Notes under the pieces: model-generated
Databases searched by the model: none
What the model saw: only the letters and a program-made list of their open reading frames with translations
What the model was told of the DNA's origin: nothing
Origin: Agromyces sp. Soil535
Lineage (GTDB): Bacteria > Actinomycetota > Actinomycetes > Actinomycetales > Microbacteriaceae
Direction: 5' to 3'
Length of the DNA: 64,000 bases
NCBI RefSeq assembly: GCF_001428255.1
Contig: NZ_LMRW01000003.1
Location: 137,277-201,276, forward strand
Position numbers and translations under genes: made by a program
Shown here: piece after piece, positions 42,001 to 50,411 of the stretch
Layout of the letters: the number at the start of each line of letters is the position of its first letter
How positions within the stretch are numbered: position 1 is the stretch's first letter

Positions 42001-42983
42001 CAGATGCCCTCCTGGCTTCCGGTCATCTTGTCGTACCCCGTGACCCGGACCATGACCAGGGAGACCGCGGCAGCCAGGACGACGAGGACGACTGCGATCG
42101 CGCTGCCGTAGCCGAGATCGAACGCGACGAACGCCTGCTCGTACATGAAGTACGGCAGGATCGCCGTGCCGTTGCTCGGTCCGCCCCGGGTCAGGATGAG
42201 GATGATGTCGAACGCGGTGAACGTACCGACGACGATGAGAATCGTCACGGTGATGATCGTGTTCCGCAACTGCGGAATCGTGATGGAGAAGAACTGGCGG
42301 ATGATGCCGGCCCCATCGATCTGCGCGGCCTGGTAGATGGTGACGGGGATCTGCCGCGCCGCTCCCTGGAAGATGAGGGTGTACAGCGGCGTCGCACCCC
42401 ACAGGTAGATGAACACGATCACCGCAACCGCCGACCATTGCCGACCGAGCAGGTTGCCGTCCCCGAAAAGCCACGGCAGCGCGTCGGGAATCCCGAAGTT
42501 CGGATCGAGCAAGGATCCCCAAAGAACGCTGACGGCCGCAGTCGACATCAACAGCGGGATGAAGTAGAGCGCGACCACGATGGCACGGAACCGCTGAGGG
42601 CCCGCCGCCCACACACCGGTGATCACGCCCAGAGGAACTTGGGTGACCACGGCCAGAACCACCAGAAGCAGGGTGATCGTGACGCTCTTCCCCACTGCGG
42701 CATCCGAGGACAACCTGGTCCAGTTGTCGAGGCCGATGAATGTCGGCGGAGAGATCCGGATGCCGTTGTAGTAGGTGAATGACAGGTAGAAGGCGAAGCC
42801 CAACGGCAGGAGAGCGAAGAGCGCGAAGTAGAGAATCGCCGGGAGCGCCCAGAGGATGCCAGGTCGGCCTGCATGCTGCAGGCCTCCGGGGCGGCCTGCA
42901 GCATGCAGGCCGCCCCGATCGGTGTTCTGGGCCTCGCGCATCGCGAACCCGGAGGTCCGCTCACTGATGGCGAGACGGGTCAT
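42000..42983 (-). CDS. Sugar ABC transporter permease (first)
   Basis: A 327-aa MalF-type permease with six or more hydrophobic helices and EAA-like motif QAAQIDGAGIIRQFFSITIPQ. The cytoplasmic N-terminus is unusually long (about 45 residues). It contains the segment HAAGRPGGLQHAGRP, which is encoded by a perfect 20-base inverted repeat at 42865-42912 and does not look like ordinary permease sequence. ATG 42983 with GAAAGG upstream is the start. Confidence 0.92.
   Translation of the reverse strand: MTRLAISERTSGFAMREAQNTDRGGLHAAGRPGGLQHAGRPGILWALPAILYFALFALLPLGFAFYLSFTYYNGIRISPPTFIGLDNWTRLSSDAAVGKSVTITLLLVVLAVVTQVPLGVITGVWAAGPQRFRAIVVALYFIPLLMSTAAVSVLWGSLLDPNFGIPDALPWLFGDGNLLGRQWSAVAVIVFIYLWGATPLYTLIFQGAARQIPVTIYQAAQIDGAGIIRQFFSITIPQLRNTIITVTILIVVGTFTAFDIILILTRGGPSNGTAILPYFMYEQAFVAFDLGYGSAIAVVLVVLAAAVSLVMVRVTGYDKMTGSQEGI
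42865..42912. repeat. Perfect 20-base inverted repeat within the permease N-terminus
   Basis: Two 20-base arms, 42865-42884 and 42893-42912, are exact reverse complements around an 8-base loop. Each arm also contains a partial palindrome (CTGCATGCTGCAG-like). In RNA this would be a very stable hairpin close to the start of translation; in DNA it could be a cruciform or a small mobile palindromic element. Confidence 0.9.
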
Positions 42984-43021
42984 GTCGTATGCCTTTCGAA
43001 TGGTGCGGGAACGAGGTCGAC

Positions 43022-44353
43022 TCAGCCGGTGGCAGTGATGGACTGCATCTGAGAGACCCAGCCGTCTGCATCGATCGTGCCGTTGAAGTAGTCCGCGATC
43101 GCGTCCGTCAGTCGCTCCTTGCTCGCCGTCGGGACGACCTGGTCCCAGGAGAGCTGGAAGGTCGGAGCGTCCTGCACAAGGTTGAACACGAAGTCGAGGT
43201 AGGACTTCTTGTTGGCGTCGATGCTCTCGTCGGCAGCGATGAACTCGCCTGCGTTCAGCGTGGGCGGGAGATTGCCGAGGGCGATCTGATCGGCGACGAA
43301 CGCATCGCTGTACAGCTCCTTGAGGAAGTCGCGGGCAGCCTCGGGGTAGCGCGTGTCCGCCGCGACGTTGTAGAAGTTGCTCAGGTTGCCCGCGATCTCA
43401 CCCGACTCCCCCGCGCCATCCTCGAGGCTCGGGAAGGCCACCCAGCCCAGGTTGTCGGCCACGAAGTCCGGTGCGGCGCCCTCGAGGGTTGCGTAGTTCC
43501 ACGTGCCCATGAGTTCGTAGGCCGCCTTACCCTGGCTGAGCAGTCCCGTGGTGCCCTGGTTCGAGTACCCCACCGAATCGAAGGTCGACCCGAACGTGCC
43601 GGCGTCGACGAGCTCCTTCAGACGGTCGAGGGCCGAGCGGCTCCCCTCGCTCGCCCAGACCTCGCCCTCACCGGCAAGGCCCGCCGACACCTCGTCGTTC
43701 CCGATCTCACGGGCGAACGCGTACTGGTACCACATCTGGGTCGGCCACTTGTCCGCTCCCGCGAGGGCCACCGGGATGACCCCGGCCTGCGTAAGGGTCT
43801 CGGTCTGGCTGAGGAGATCGTCCCATGTCTGTGCGGGCTCAAGGCCGGCGTCGGCGAGCACCTGCTTGTTGTAGAAGAGGAAGGTCGGCGCGACGCCGCG
43901 CATCGGGATGCCGTAGGCCTCGCCGTTGATGACCTCCTCATCGAAGACCGAGGGGATGAAGGCGTCGCGGAGCGCCGGGTCCTCGTCGATGAACTCGTCG
44001 AGCGGCATGACAGCCCCAGCGTCGACGAGCTGCTGGATGTCGGCGGCGCCCCAGCTCATGAAGATGTCGGGCGCATTCGCGGTACCGAGCGAGGTCCGAA
44101 CCGCGGTCGGATAGTTCCCGTCACCTGCCAACTTGTCGACCACGACCTTGATCTCCGAGGTCTCGTTGAATCGCTCGGCGGCGGCTTCCTCGGCCGTCGC
44201 GGCCGCGTCGCCGTACACCGCGACGTGGATCTCGCCCTCCGGCCGACTCTCGTTGGTGCCTCCACTCGCCGAAGCGCAACCGGCCACGGCGAACGCGGTG
44301 ATCGCGATCGCGGCAGCCGCCGCAGTTCGTGCGCTGTGCTTCTTCAGGTTCAT
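43022..44353 (-). CDS. Sugar ABC transporter solute-binding lipoprotein
   Basis: A 443-aa lipoprotein of the family-1 extracellular solute-binding proteins. Signal peptide residues 1-25 end in lipobox FAVAGC (Cys26). Mature domain shows SPRPEGEIHVAVYGD and typical substrate-binding segments (DKLAGDGNYPTAVRTSLG, DAPTFQLSWDQVVP). ATG 44353 is chosen because the open frame upstream runs through a decayed PhnB fragment. It is the first gene of the operon and should bind oligosaccharides for the two permeases. Confidence 0.93.
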   Translation of the reverse strand: MNLKKHSARTAAAAAIAITAFAVAGCASASGGTNESRPEGEIHVAVYGDAAATAEEAAAERFNETSEIKVVVDKLAGDGNYPTAVRTSLGTANAPDIFMSWGAADIQQLVDAGAVMPLDEFIDEDPALRDAFIPSVFDEEVINGEAYGIPMRGVAPTFLFYNKQVLADAGLEPAQTWDDLLSQTETLTQAGVIPVALAGADKWPTQMWYQYAFAREIGNDEVSAGLAGEGEVWASEGSRSALDRLKELVDAGTFGSTFDSVGYSNQGTTGLLSQGKAAYELMGTWNYATLEGAAPDFVADNLGWVAFPSLEDGAGESGEIAGNLSNFYNVAADTRYPEAARDFLKELYSDAFVADQIALGNLPPTLNAGEFIAADESIDANKKSYLDFVFNLVQDAPTFQLSWDQVVPTASKERLTDAIADYFNGTIDADGWVSQMQSITATG

Positions 44354-44434
44354 CGTTGAACGCCTCTCGTTCTCATGCCGCTTCCTCGCGGCTGCTCTTG
44401 GGGGATGGAGCCGCCCCTGGGGGCTCAAGAAACG

Positions 44435-44478
44435 TAAACGAAAAATCGTTGCTCTAACACCTAGGCATAAACGAAAAA
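44435..44478. promoter_or_regulatory. Operator region of the sugar operon
   Basis: The palindrome AACGA-AAAA-TCGTT lies at 44437-44450, and the word TAAACGAAAAA occurs both at 44435 and at 44468 (33 bases apart, about three helical turns). This is about 82-125 bases upstream of the binding-protein start, the expected place for a LacI operator controlling all six genes. Confidence 0.5.
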
Positions 44479-44588
44479 CTTTCCGGTTGTCCCAAGGCCG
44501 AGAATATCGTCGCGAACTGCAAGGGCCCAAGAAAGGCCCCTCGCGCCTGAAAACTTTCGGAACGTGTCGGCGTAACGGCGGGTGCAGA

Positions 44589-44830
44589 GTGCTCAACGGG
44601 CAGTTCACCCTGAACGGCGCGGATTCCGTCTGCCTCGACGGCGTGCCACCCTTCACCTTCAACGAGTCGATCTCGTTCGTCGAGTCCCGCAAGGGCCAGG
44701 ATGAGATCGACTGCTATTGGTCGAGCTCTCGAACGTGCCCGAGTCGGAGCAGTGCGGCTGGTGCAGGGACCGGTTCGGCGTGAGCTGGCACATCATCCCC
44801 GCGAACACATGGGCGAGCTGACCAGCATGG
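44589..44830 (+). pseudogene. Decayed PhnB-like gene fragment
   Basis: About 240 bases match the middle and end of the VOC gene at 31995-32230, e.g. GQFTLNGADSVCLDGV against GQFTLNGVDFTCLDGG. Both ends are cut: there is no start region, and the fragment has two frame changes (a missing A near 44727, an extra CA near 44809). It is a non-functional copy. With the operator region it accounts for most of the 44354-44837 gap. Confidence 0.85.
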
Positions 44831-44837
44831 CAGGCGG

Positions 44838-45695
44838 TCAGGCGACCGGGCCTGCAGAGACCGAATTCCGGCGAAGCACCACGAACGCGGCTGCGCTCAC
44901 GACGACCACGATCGAGACCGCGATGAGCACGGGCAGGACTGCACCTGCGGCATCCGCTGCTTGAAGGCCGAGGAGGACGAGGAGGCTCGTTCCCATGAGC
45001 ACGGAGAACGACAGCCATGGGGCGATCAGAAGGAGGCCCGCACTCCGACCGCGGAGGGCGCCGATGCCGGTGACGATCATCGACGGCAGCACGATCGAAA
45101 GGTCGATCGAGTGGACGGGATTGACCATCAGTCCCGCCGACGCGACGCTGGGCGGTGTCGTGCCCGCGAGCAACGCCGGCACAAGTTCGGACAGCCACAG
45201 GATGCCGAAGAGCACAGCGATGGTGATCAGGGTGATGCCGGCGAATCGAGTGGCGCGTTGACCCGACCGCACCGGCGGCAGTGCTGGATCGAGAGCGGCG
45301 ACCAAGCGCCGGCCGAGGGGGAAGAACGTCAGGCCGAGGATCGCGAGGTAGAGCAGGTAGAAGACTCCGACGTGCAGCGCGAAGGCATAGATGACGTAGA
45401 CGTACGTCACGTACACCAACGCGCCCATCCAGACGAAGAGGCCCGCCGCCGACCCACGCACCGCAGCAATCGTGCTGACGATCAACACGGCCACGACAAT
45501 GAGGTTGCCGAGGTCCTGGCCGCGCGCCTGAAGCGCCCAATCGGCTGTCTCGTTCGCATACGGCGCGCTGCTGGCCAGGCCTCCGATGCTGCCGACGAGC
45601 ACCAGAAGCGAGATCGAGATCGTCCCAAGGATCGCACCACGCCCCAAGAGGGCGGCGACTGCGAGGTCCGAACGCGTGCGTTGCGGTTCCGACAT
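44838..45695 (-). CDS. Hypothetical membrane protein (285 aa)
   Basis: About eight hydrophobic helices (GTISISLLVLVGSIGG, NLIVVAVLIVSTIAAVRG, YVTYVYVIYAFALHVGVFYLLYLAILGL, TLITIAVLFGILWLS, and three C-terminal ones) and no known domain I can name. It has no charged catalytic residues in the helices. Divergent from the second two-component system, with 72 bases between, so it may be a regulated target or sensor partner, but this is only inference. Confidence 0.8.
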   Translation of the reverse strand: MSEPQRTRSDLAVAALLGRGAILGTISISLLVLVGSIGGLASSAPYANETADWALQARGQDLGNLIVVAVLIVSTIAAVRGSAAGLFVWMGALVYVTYVYVIYAFALHVGVFYLLYLAILGLTFFPLGRRLVAALDPALPPVRSGQRATRFAGITLITIAVLFGILWLSELVPALLAGTTPPSVASAGLMVNPVHSIDLSIVLPSMIVTGIGALRGRSAGLLLIAPWLSFSVLMGTSLLVLLGLQAADAAGAVLPVLIAVSIVVVVSAAAFVVLRRNSVSAGPVA

Positions 45696-45767
45696 ATGGA
45701 AACTCTAGAGCCGGCATCGCCCTCGCGGGTGAGGCCCTGACGTGGGCGGTACAACAGACTGGAAGGC

Positions 45768-46958
45768 GTGAAGAACGCGCAGGAGCCACGGACGTCCGCG
45801 CCTCTCGTCGATGGGGGTCGCACGCCACTGGTGGCGGCGACCCTCATCTGCGCGGTGACGCTGCCGATGACGATCGCGATGTTGATCCAGATCGTGTTGC
45901 CCGAGTTCGGCACGGCCGTGTCGACCTGGATCCTCGCCCTGGTCATCGTCCTGCACATCACGGGCTTCGCCTGCTACCGTCTGCCGCGCATCGCCTTCGG
46001 AATCGGCGCTGCGGCGATGCTGAGCCTCGCCCTCACCGCGGCGCCAGGCTCGTCGAGCGCGGCCCTTCTTCCTTCGGCAACCACCTTCATCCTGTTGGAA
46101 TGGCAGATGGGGTCGACGCAGCGCCGTGGCGTGGCGGGCGCTGCGCTGGGCGTGGGCATCGTCGGCGCCGGCATCATCACGGCGGTCGACGCCATCTCTC
46201 ACGACCTGCGTGATCCGATACTGATCGCGTTCGAGGCGATGGCACTCGTTGCGGTCGTGGCGGCGGGATGGGCCTTCGGCGTATGGTCTCGCCAGCGTCG
46301 GGCTGCATCCGCCGCGCGCGCCGAGCAACGCGTGCACGATGCGCTCGCCGCAGAGCGCACGCGCATCGGTCGCGACCTGCACGATGTCGTCTCGCACTCG
46401 CTCACGATCATGATCGCCCAGGCGGAGGCGGCGCGCGTGCTCGCACGCGAACCACAGGCGTCGCATGCGCTCGAGCGGGTTGCCGAGACCGGCCGGTCGG
46501 CGATGCACGGGCTCCGCCGCATGCTCCACGTGCTCGACGACGGCGAGAGCGACCCGGGCCTCTCTCCGTCACCCGACCTCCGCGGGCTCGCTCGACTCGT
46601 CGAGGGCACGAGCACGCCCGAGCACCGTACGAGCTTCGTCGAGCGCGGTGAGCCGCGCACCATGCGCCCGGATGCCGAGCTCGCGGTCTTCCGTGCTGCG
46701 CAGGAGGCGCTGACGAACGTGGTCCGCCATGTGCGACCGCTCGTCCAGGTGCGCGTCGAGCTCGGGTGGAGCGCCGACGAGGTGGTGCTGAGCGTGACGG
46801 ATGACGGCGGCGAGGGAACGATTCAGGGAAGCGCCGGCGTGGGCGTCGGGCTCATCGGCATGGCGGAGCGTGTGCGCCAGGCCGGCGGTGCGCTGGACGT
46901 GCAGCAGGGCAGCGGCTGGACCGTGCGGGTGTCGATGCCGATCGAGGAGGACGCATGA
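45768..46958 (+). CDS. NarL-type sensor histidine kinase (second)
   Basis: A 396-aa kinase with about five N-terminal hydrophobic helices (to residue ~175), phosphoacceptor His205 in RIGRDLHDVVSHSLT, and the ATPase N-box AQEALTNVVRHVRP and G-box GVGVGLIGMAERVRQAGG. GTG 45768 is the start. Its stop overlaps the response regulator start, so they form a coupled two-component pair. No large extracellular domain; probably a membrane-stress sensor. Confidence 0.93.
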   Translation: MKNAQEPRTSAPLVDGGRTPLVAATLICAVTLPMTIAMLIQIVLPEFGTAVSTWILALVIVLHITGFACYRLPRIAFGIGAAAMLSLALTAAPGSSSAALLPSATTFILLEWQMGSTQRRGVAGAALGVGIVGAGIITAVDAISHDLRDPILIAFEAMALVAVVAAGWAFGVWSRQRRAASAARAEQRVHDALAAERTRIGRDLHDVVSHSLTIMIAQAEAARVLAREPQASHALERVAETGRSAMHGLRRMLHVLDDGESDPGLSPSPDLRGLARLVEGTSTPEHRTSFVERGEPRTMRPDAELAVFRAAQEALTNVVRHVRPLVQVRVELGWSADEVVLSVTDDGGEGTIQGSAGVGVGLIGMAERVRQAGGALDVQQGSGWTVRVSMPIEEDA

Positions 46959-47629
46959 CGCGACCGGTCACTGTGCTGCTGGCCGACGATCAGGAACTCC
47001 TTCGCGATGCGCTCGCGACGATCCTCGACGCCGATCCGCGGATCGACGTCTCGGGCACGGCGGCGGACGGAGCCGCGGCGGTCGCCCACGTGCGTGCGCA
47101 TGACGTCGACGTCGTCCTCATGGATGTGCGGATGCCCGGGATGGACGGCATCCGCGCGACGGAGGAGGTGCTGCGTGCGCGGTCGGATACACGCGTGCTC
47201 GTGTTGACGACGTTCGACCTCGACGAGTACGTGTTCGCTGCCATCCGCGCGGGCGCCAGCGGATTCCTGACGAAGGACGCCCGGCCCGCCGAGCTCATCG
47301 ACGCGATCTGCCGGGTCGCCGCGGGCGACGCGGCCTTGGCCCCACGTGCCGCAGCGACCCTGCTGCGGTACGTGCGTCGGCACGCGACTCCACCCGCGGG
47401 CGACCCGCTCGCGGTCCTCAGCCCCCGCGAGCGCGAGGTCGCGATGCTCCTCGCGCGCGGCGCCTCGAACGACGAGATCGGCCGCTCGCTGTTCCTCACC
47501 GGCAACACCGTGAAGACCCACGTGAAGGCGATCCTCGCCAAGCTCGGACTGTCCGACCGGATCCAGGTCGTCATCTGGGCGTACGAGCAGGGCATCGTCC
47601 AGCCCGGCGAGGCTCACTCGCACGGGTGA
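46955..47629 (+). CDS. NarL/FixJ-type response regulator (second)
   Basis: A 224-aa response regulator: receiver with DD11-12, phospho-acceptor Asp57 (VLMDVRMPGMDG) and GFLTKDARPAE, then a LuxR helix-turn-helix (LSPREREVAMLLARGASNDEIG, TVKTHVKAILAKLGLSDR). The next genes downstream on the same strand (a membrane protein and an NAD(P)-binding protein) are candidates for co-transcription or control. Confidence 0.94.
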   Translation: MTRPVTVLLADDQELLRDALATILDADPRIDVSGTAADGAAAVAHVRAHDVDVVLMDVRMPGMDGIRATEEVLRARSDTRVLVLTTFDLDEYVFAAIRAGASGFLTKDARPAELIDAICRVAAGDAALAPRAAATLLRYVRRHATPPAGDPLAVLSPREREVAMLLARGASNDEIGRSLFLTGNTVKTHVKAILAKLGLSDRIQVVIWAYEQGIVQPGEAHSHG

Positions 47630-47687
47630 GGCGAGGACGCCCATCCGGGTGAAGCGTGCGCGAGCGCCGCTCGGCGAGTGTGGAGGC

Positions 47688-48842
47688 ATGGATACCACCA
47701 CGCAGCACATGATCCCCCCGCTGATCGTGCGATCGCCCGCGTCGCGTCGGCTCGCCTGGACCGGCACCGTCATCGCGACGGCCGTGCTCGCGGCCGCGCT
47801 GGTGTGGCTCGTCGCCCCGCACGCCGGCCCGTATGCCGCGGGCCGCTCACCTCTCGAACAGCTGCTCGGCAGTCCGAGCGCGACGGCCGCGTTCGTCGCG
47901 GCCGGAGTGCAGGCCGTCGCCGGCGTGGTCACTGCGGCCATCGGTGTCAGCGTGCTGGCCGGGTGGTTGAAGGCCGTCGGCACTGCCTCGGTGCTCGCGC
48001 TGCTCATGGTGGGCGCGGTCGCTCTCGGCCTCCTCGGCTTCGACGGAATCGTGATCGCCGGCTACTCGCTCGCATTCCTCGTCCCGCTCGGCATCGTCGC
48101 GGTGATCGTCGTGCTCGCGGTACGGCGCCCACTCGTGGCGGCGGCGCTCGCGATCCCCGTCGTGGGGGTCGTCGTGCTCTCGCACCTCGGGATCTTCCCG
48201 CTGGTGGAGTTCTCCACGCGATTTGCGGCGGCGATCGCCGACGACCCAGTTCGCTTCGGCACCTCACTCGGCCTGATCGCGTTCGTGGGGGTGTGGACGC
48301 TCTGGGCAGCGACACCGCTGGCGCGTCGCTTCGGGCGCGTGGGCGCGTTCGCCGAGCGCCACCGCGTCGTCATCACCGTCGCGGCGGCGGCGTGCGCCGC
48401 CCCCTACGTCGTGGCCCGCGCGTCGTGGCTCACGCCGTGGCCGCTCTTCGGAGGCAGCACGGACATGTTCTCTGAGCATCCCGAGGTACGCGTCGTCGGT
48501 CTTATGCTCGGCGGGGCGATGCTCGTCGGCGCCGTCCTCACCCTCGGGCTCGTGCTGCCGTGGGGAACGCGCCTGCCGCGCTGGGTTCCGCGCGTGGGTG
48601 GGAAGCCGGTGCCGGTGCCGCTCGCGGTGGTGCCGGCGTCCGTGGTCGCCGTGCTGTTCACGGCAGGGGGCGTGCAGTCGCTGGTCCTCGCGGCTTCGGC
48701 ATCGTTGCCGCTCGAGATCGTGTTTGTGCTGCCGTTCTGGCTCTGGGGCCCGATGCTCGCCCTTGCCACGTGGGGCTACGCGCGTCATCGCGCGCGTCGC
48801 GTCCGCTCGATCTCGGTTGCCGCCGGGGCCATGAAGGAGTAA
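47688..48842 (+). CDS. Hypothetical membrane protein (384 aa)
   Basis: About nine or ten hydrophobic segments (TGTVIATAVLAAALVWLVAP, FVAAGVQAVAGVVTAAIGVSVLAGW, ALLMVGAVALGLLGF, and so on to LPLEIVFVLPFWLWGPML) with no family I can name. ATG 47688 was chosen; ATG 47709 and GTG 47649 are in frame too. It lies 58 bases after the response regulator. Confidence 0.75.
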   Translation: MDTTTQHMIPPLIVRSPASRRLAWTGTVIATAVLAAALVWLVAPHAGPYAAGRSPLEQLLGSPSATAAFVAAGVQAVAGVVTAAIGVSVLAGWLKAVGTASVLALLMVGAVALGLLGFDGIVIAGYSLAFLVPLGIVAVIVVLAVRRPLVAAALAIPVVGVVVLSHLGIFPLVEFSTRFAAAIADDPVRFGTSLGLIAFVGVWTLWAATPLARRFGRVGAFAERHRVVITVAAAACAAPYVVARASWLTPWPLFGGSTDMFSEHPEVRVVGLMLGGAMLVGAVLTLGLVLPWGTRLPRWVPRVGGKPVPVPLAVVPASVVAVLFTAGGVQSLVLAASASLPLEIVFVLPFWLWGPMLALATWGYARHRARRVRSISVAAGAMKE

Positions 48843-48871
48843 CCAGACGAGTAGCGAAAGGAACCACACTC

Positions 48872-49630
48872 ATGAAGATCGTCGTCATCGGAGGCACCGG
48901 CCTCATCGGATCGAAGGTCGTGTCGGAACTCGCCCAGCGCGGGCACGAGGCGGTCGCCGCCTCGCCGAACTCGGGCGTGAACACCATCACCGGCGAGGGA
49001 CTGGCCGACGTGCTCGTGGGCGCGAACGTGGTCGTCGACGTGTCGAACTCGCCGTCATTCGCAGATGCGGACGTGCTCGAGTTCTTCACCACCTCCACCA
49101 CCAACCTGCTCGCGGCCGAGCGCGAGGCCGGCGTGACGCACCACGTCGCGCTCTCCATCGTCGGAAGTGGTCGCCTTCCCGACAGCGGCTACCTCCGCGC
49201 GAAGGTCGCGCAGGAGCAGCTCATCGAGGCATCCGGCCGGCCGTACTCGATCGTGCGGGCGACCCAGTTCTACGAGTTCGTCGGACGCATCGCCGATGAG
49301 GCGACCATCGACGGCACCGCACGCGTGTCGACCGGGATGATGCAGCCGATCGCCGCAGCGGAGGTCTCGGCCGCCGTCGCCCGAGTCGCCGCCGGCGACC
49401 CCATCAACGGCACGCTCGAGATCGGCGGACCGGAGCGCATCGGTCAGGACGAGCTCGTTCGCATCGCGCTCACGGCGAAGGGGGACACGCGCACCGTCAT
49501 CTCGGATCCGGACGCTCGGTACTTCGGCACCCGGCTCTCCGGCACCGAACTCGTGCCGGGCCCCGACGCGCAACTGTCGACGACCACGTTCGCGGACTGG
49601 CTCGCCGCCCGGTCGGCGCCGGCGAAGTAG
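48872..49630 (+). CDS. NAD(P)-binding atypical SDR/NmrA-like protein
   Basis: A 252-aa Rossmann-fold protein with the dinucleotide motif VIGGTGLIGSKVV at residues 4-16. It lacks the usual SDR Tyr-x3-Lys active site in clear form, so it may be a redox sensor or isoflavone-reductase-like enzyme (SDR_a5). HHVALSIVGSGRLPDSGYLRAKVAQE and IVRATQFYEF are the family's central motifs. ATG 48872 follows AAAGGAA. A decayed relative follows directly. Confidence 0.87.
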   Translation: MKIVVIGGTGLIGSKVVSELAQRGHEAVAASPNSGVNTITGEGLADVLVGANVVVDVSNSPSFADADVLEFFTTSTTNLLAAEREAGVTHHVALSIVGSGRLPDSGYLRAKVAQEQLIEASGRPYSIVRATQFYEFVGRIADEATIDGTARVSTGMMQPIAAAEVSAAVARVAAGDPINGTLEIGGPERIGQDELVRIALTAKGDTRTVISDPDARYFGTRLSGTELVPGPDAQLSTTTFADWLAARSAPAK

Positions 49631-49636
49631 GCCGCC

Positions 49637-50411
49637 ATGCGCATCGCGGTCATCGGCGGCACCGGGCTCATCGCACACGACTCGTCGCCCGGCTCACCGC
49701 CGACGGCCACGACGTCGTCTCCGCGTCCCGCGCGACCGGGGTCAACTCCTACACGGGCGAGGGTCTCGCGGAGGCCCTCGCCGGGGCGGAGATCCTCATC
49801 GACGTCACCAACTCGGGGTACCTCGACGAGCGGGGCGCGAATGACTTCTTCTACGGCTCGACGCTCAACCTGCTGACCCACGGCGCTGCGGCGGGCGTGC
49901 GTCATCACGTCGCACTCTCCGTGGTCGGCACGGATCGGCTCGCCCAGACGGAGGGTGGCTACTTCGCCGCGAAGGAAGCCCAGGAGCACCTCATCCGCCG
50001 ATCGGGTCGCCCCTTCACCATCGTGCATGCCACCCAGTTCTTCGAGTTCATCTCGAGAATCGCGATGCCGCGACCAGACAGCACCTCGTCCGCCTCTCGA
50101 ATGCCCTCATCCAGCCGATATCTGCCGACGACGTCGGTTCGGCGACCGCCGAGGTAGCCGTCGGCTCACCGCTGAACGGCGTGGTCGAGTTCGCCGGCCC
50201 CGAGCGGTTCCGGCTCGAGGAGCTCGTACGACGGGAACTGGAGGTCCGCGGGGATTCCCGCGAAGTGGTCGTGGACCCGCTCGCCCGCTACTTCGGCACC
50301 GACCTCGATGAGCGCGAGTTGCTTCCCGGCCCCGACGCGACGATCGCCCCGACGCGGTTCGAGGATTGGCTCGCGGCCGGCGCGCCGAACGGCGGCGGAA
50401 GGGCATCGTGA
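49637..50411 (+). pseudogene. Second NAD(P)-binding copy, twice frameshifted
   Basis: A paralogue of the preceding gene, only 6 bases later. It starts MRIAVIGGTGLIA but shifts frame near 49675 (continuing RLTADGHDVVSASRATGVNS in another frame) and again near 50068 (after EFISRIA, then DAATRQHLVRLSN in a third frame) before ending EDWLAAGAPNG. The three pieces together cover the full length, so this is an old tandem duplicate now broken. The 3' 124 bases overlap the antisense end of the cytochrome b gene. Confidence 0.85.

Noticed and set aside
42865..42912. CRISPR repeat or rho-independent terminator
   Set aside because: A single hairpin, no array, and it lies inside coding sequence that continues on both sides, with no T-tract.
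44354..44588. Small gene or ncRNA between the binding protein and the PhnB remnant
   Set aside because: Apart from the operator-like repeats nothing has a start, good codon pattern or strong conserved structure that I can support.
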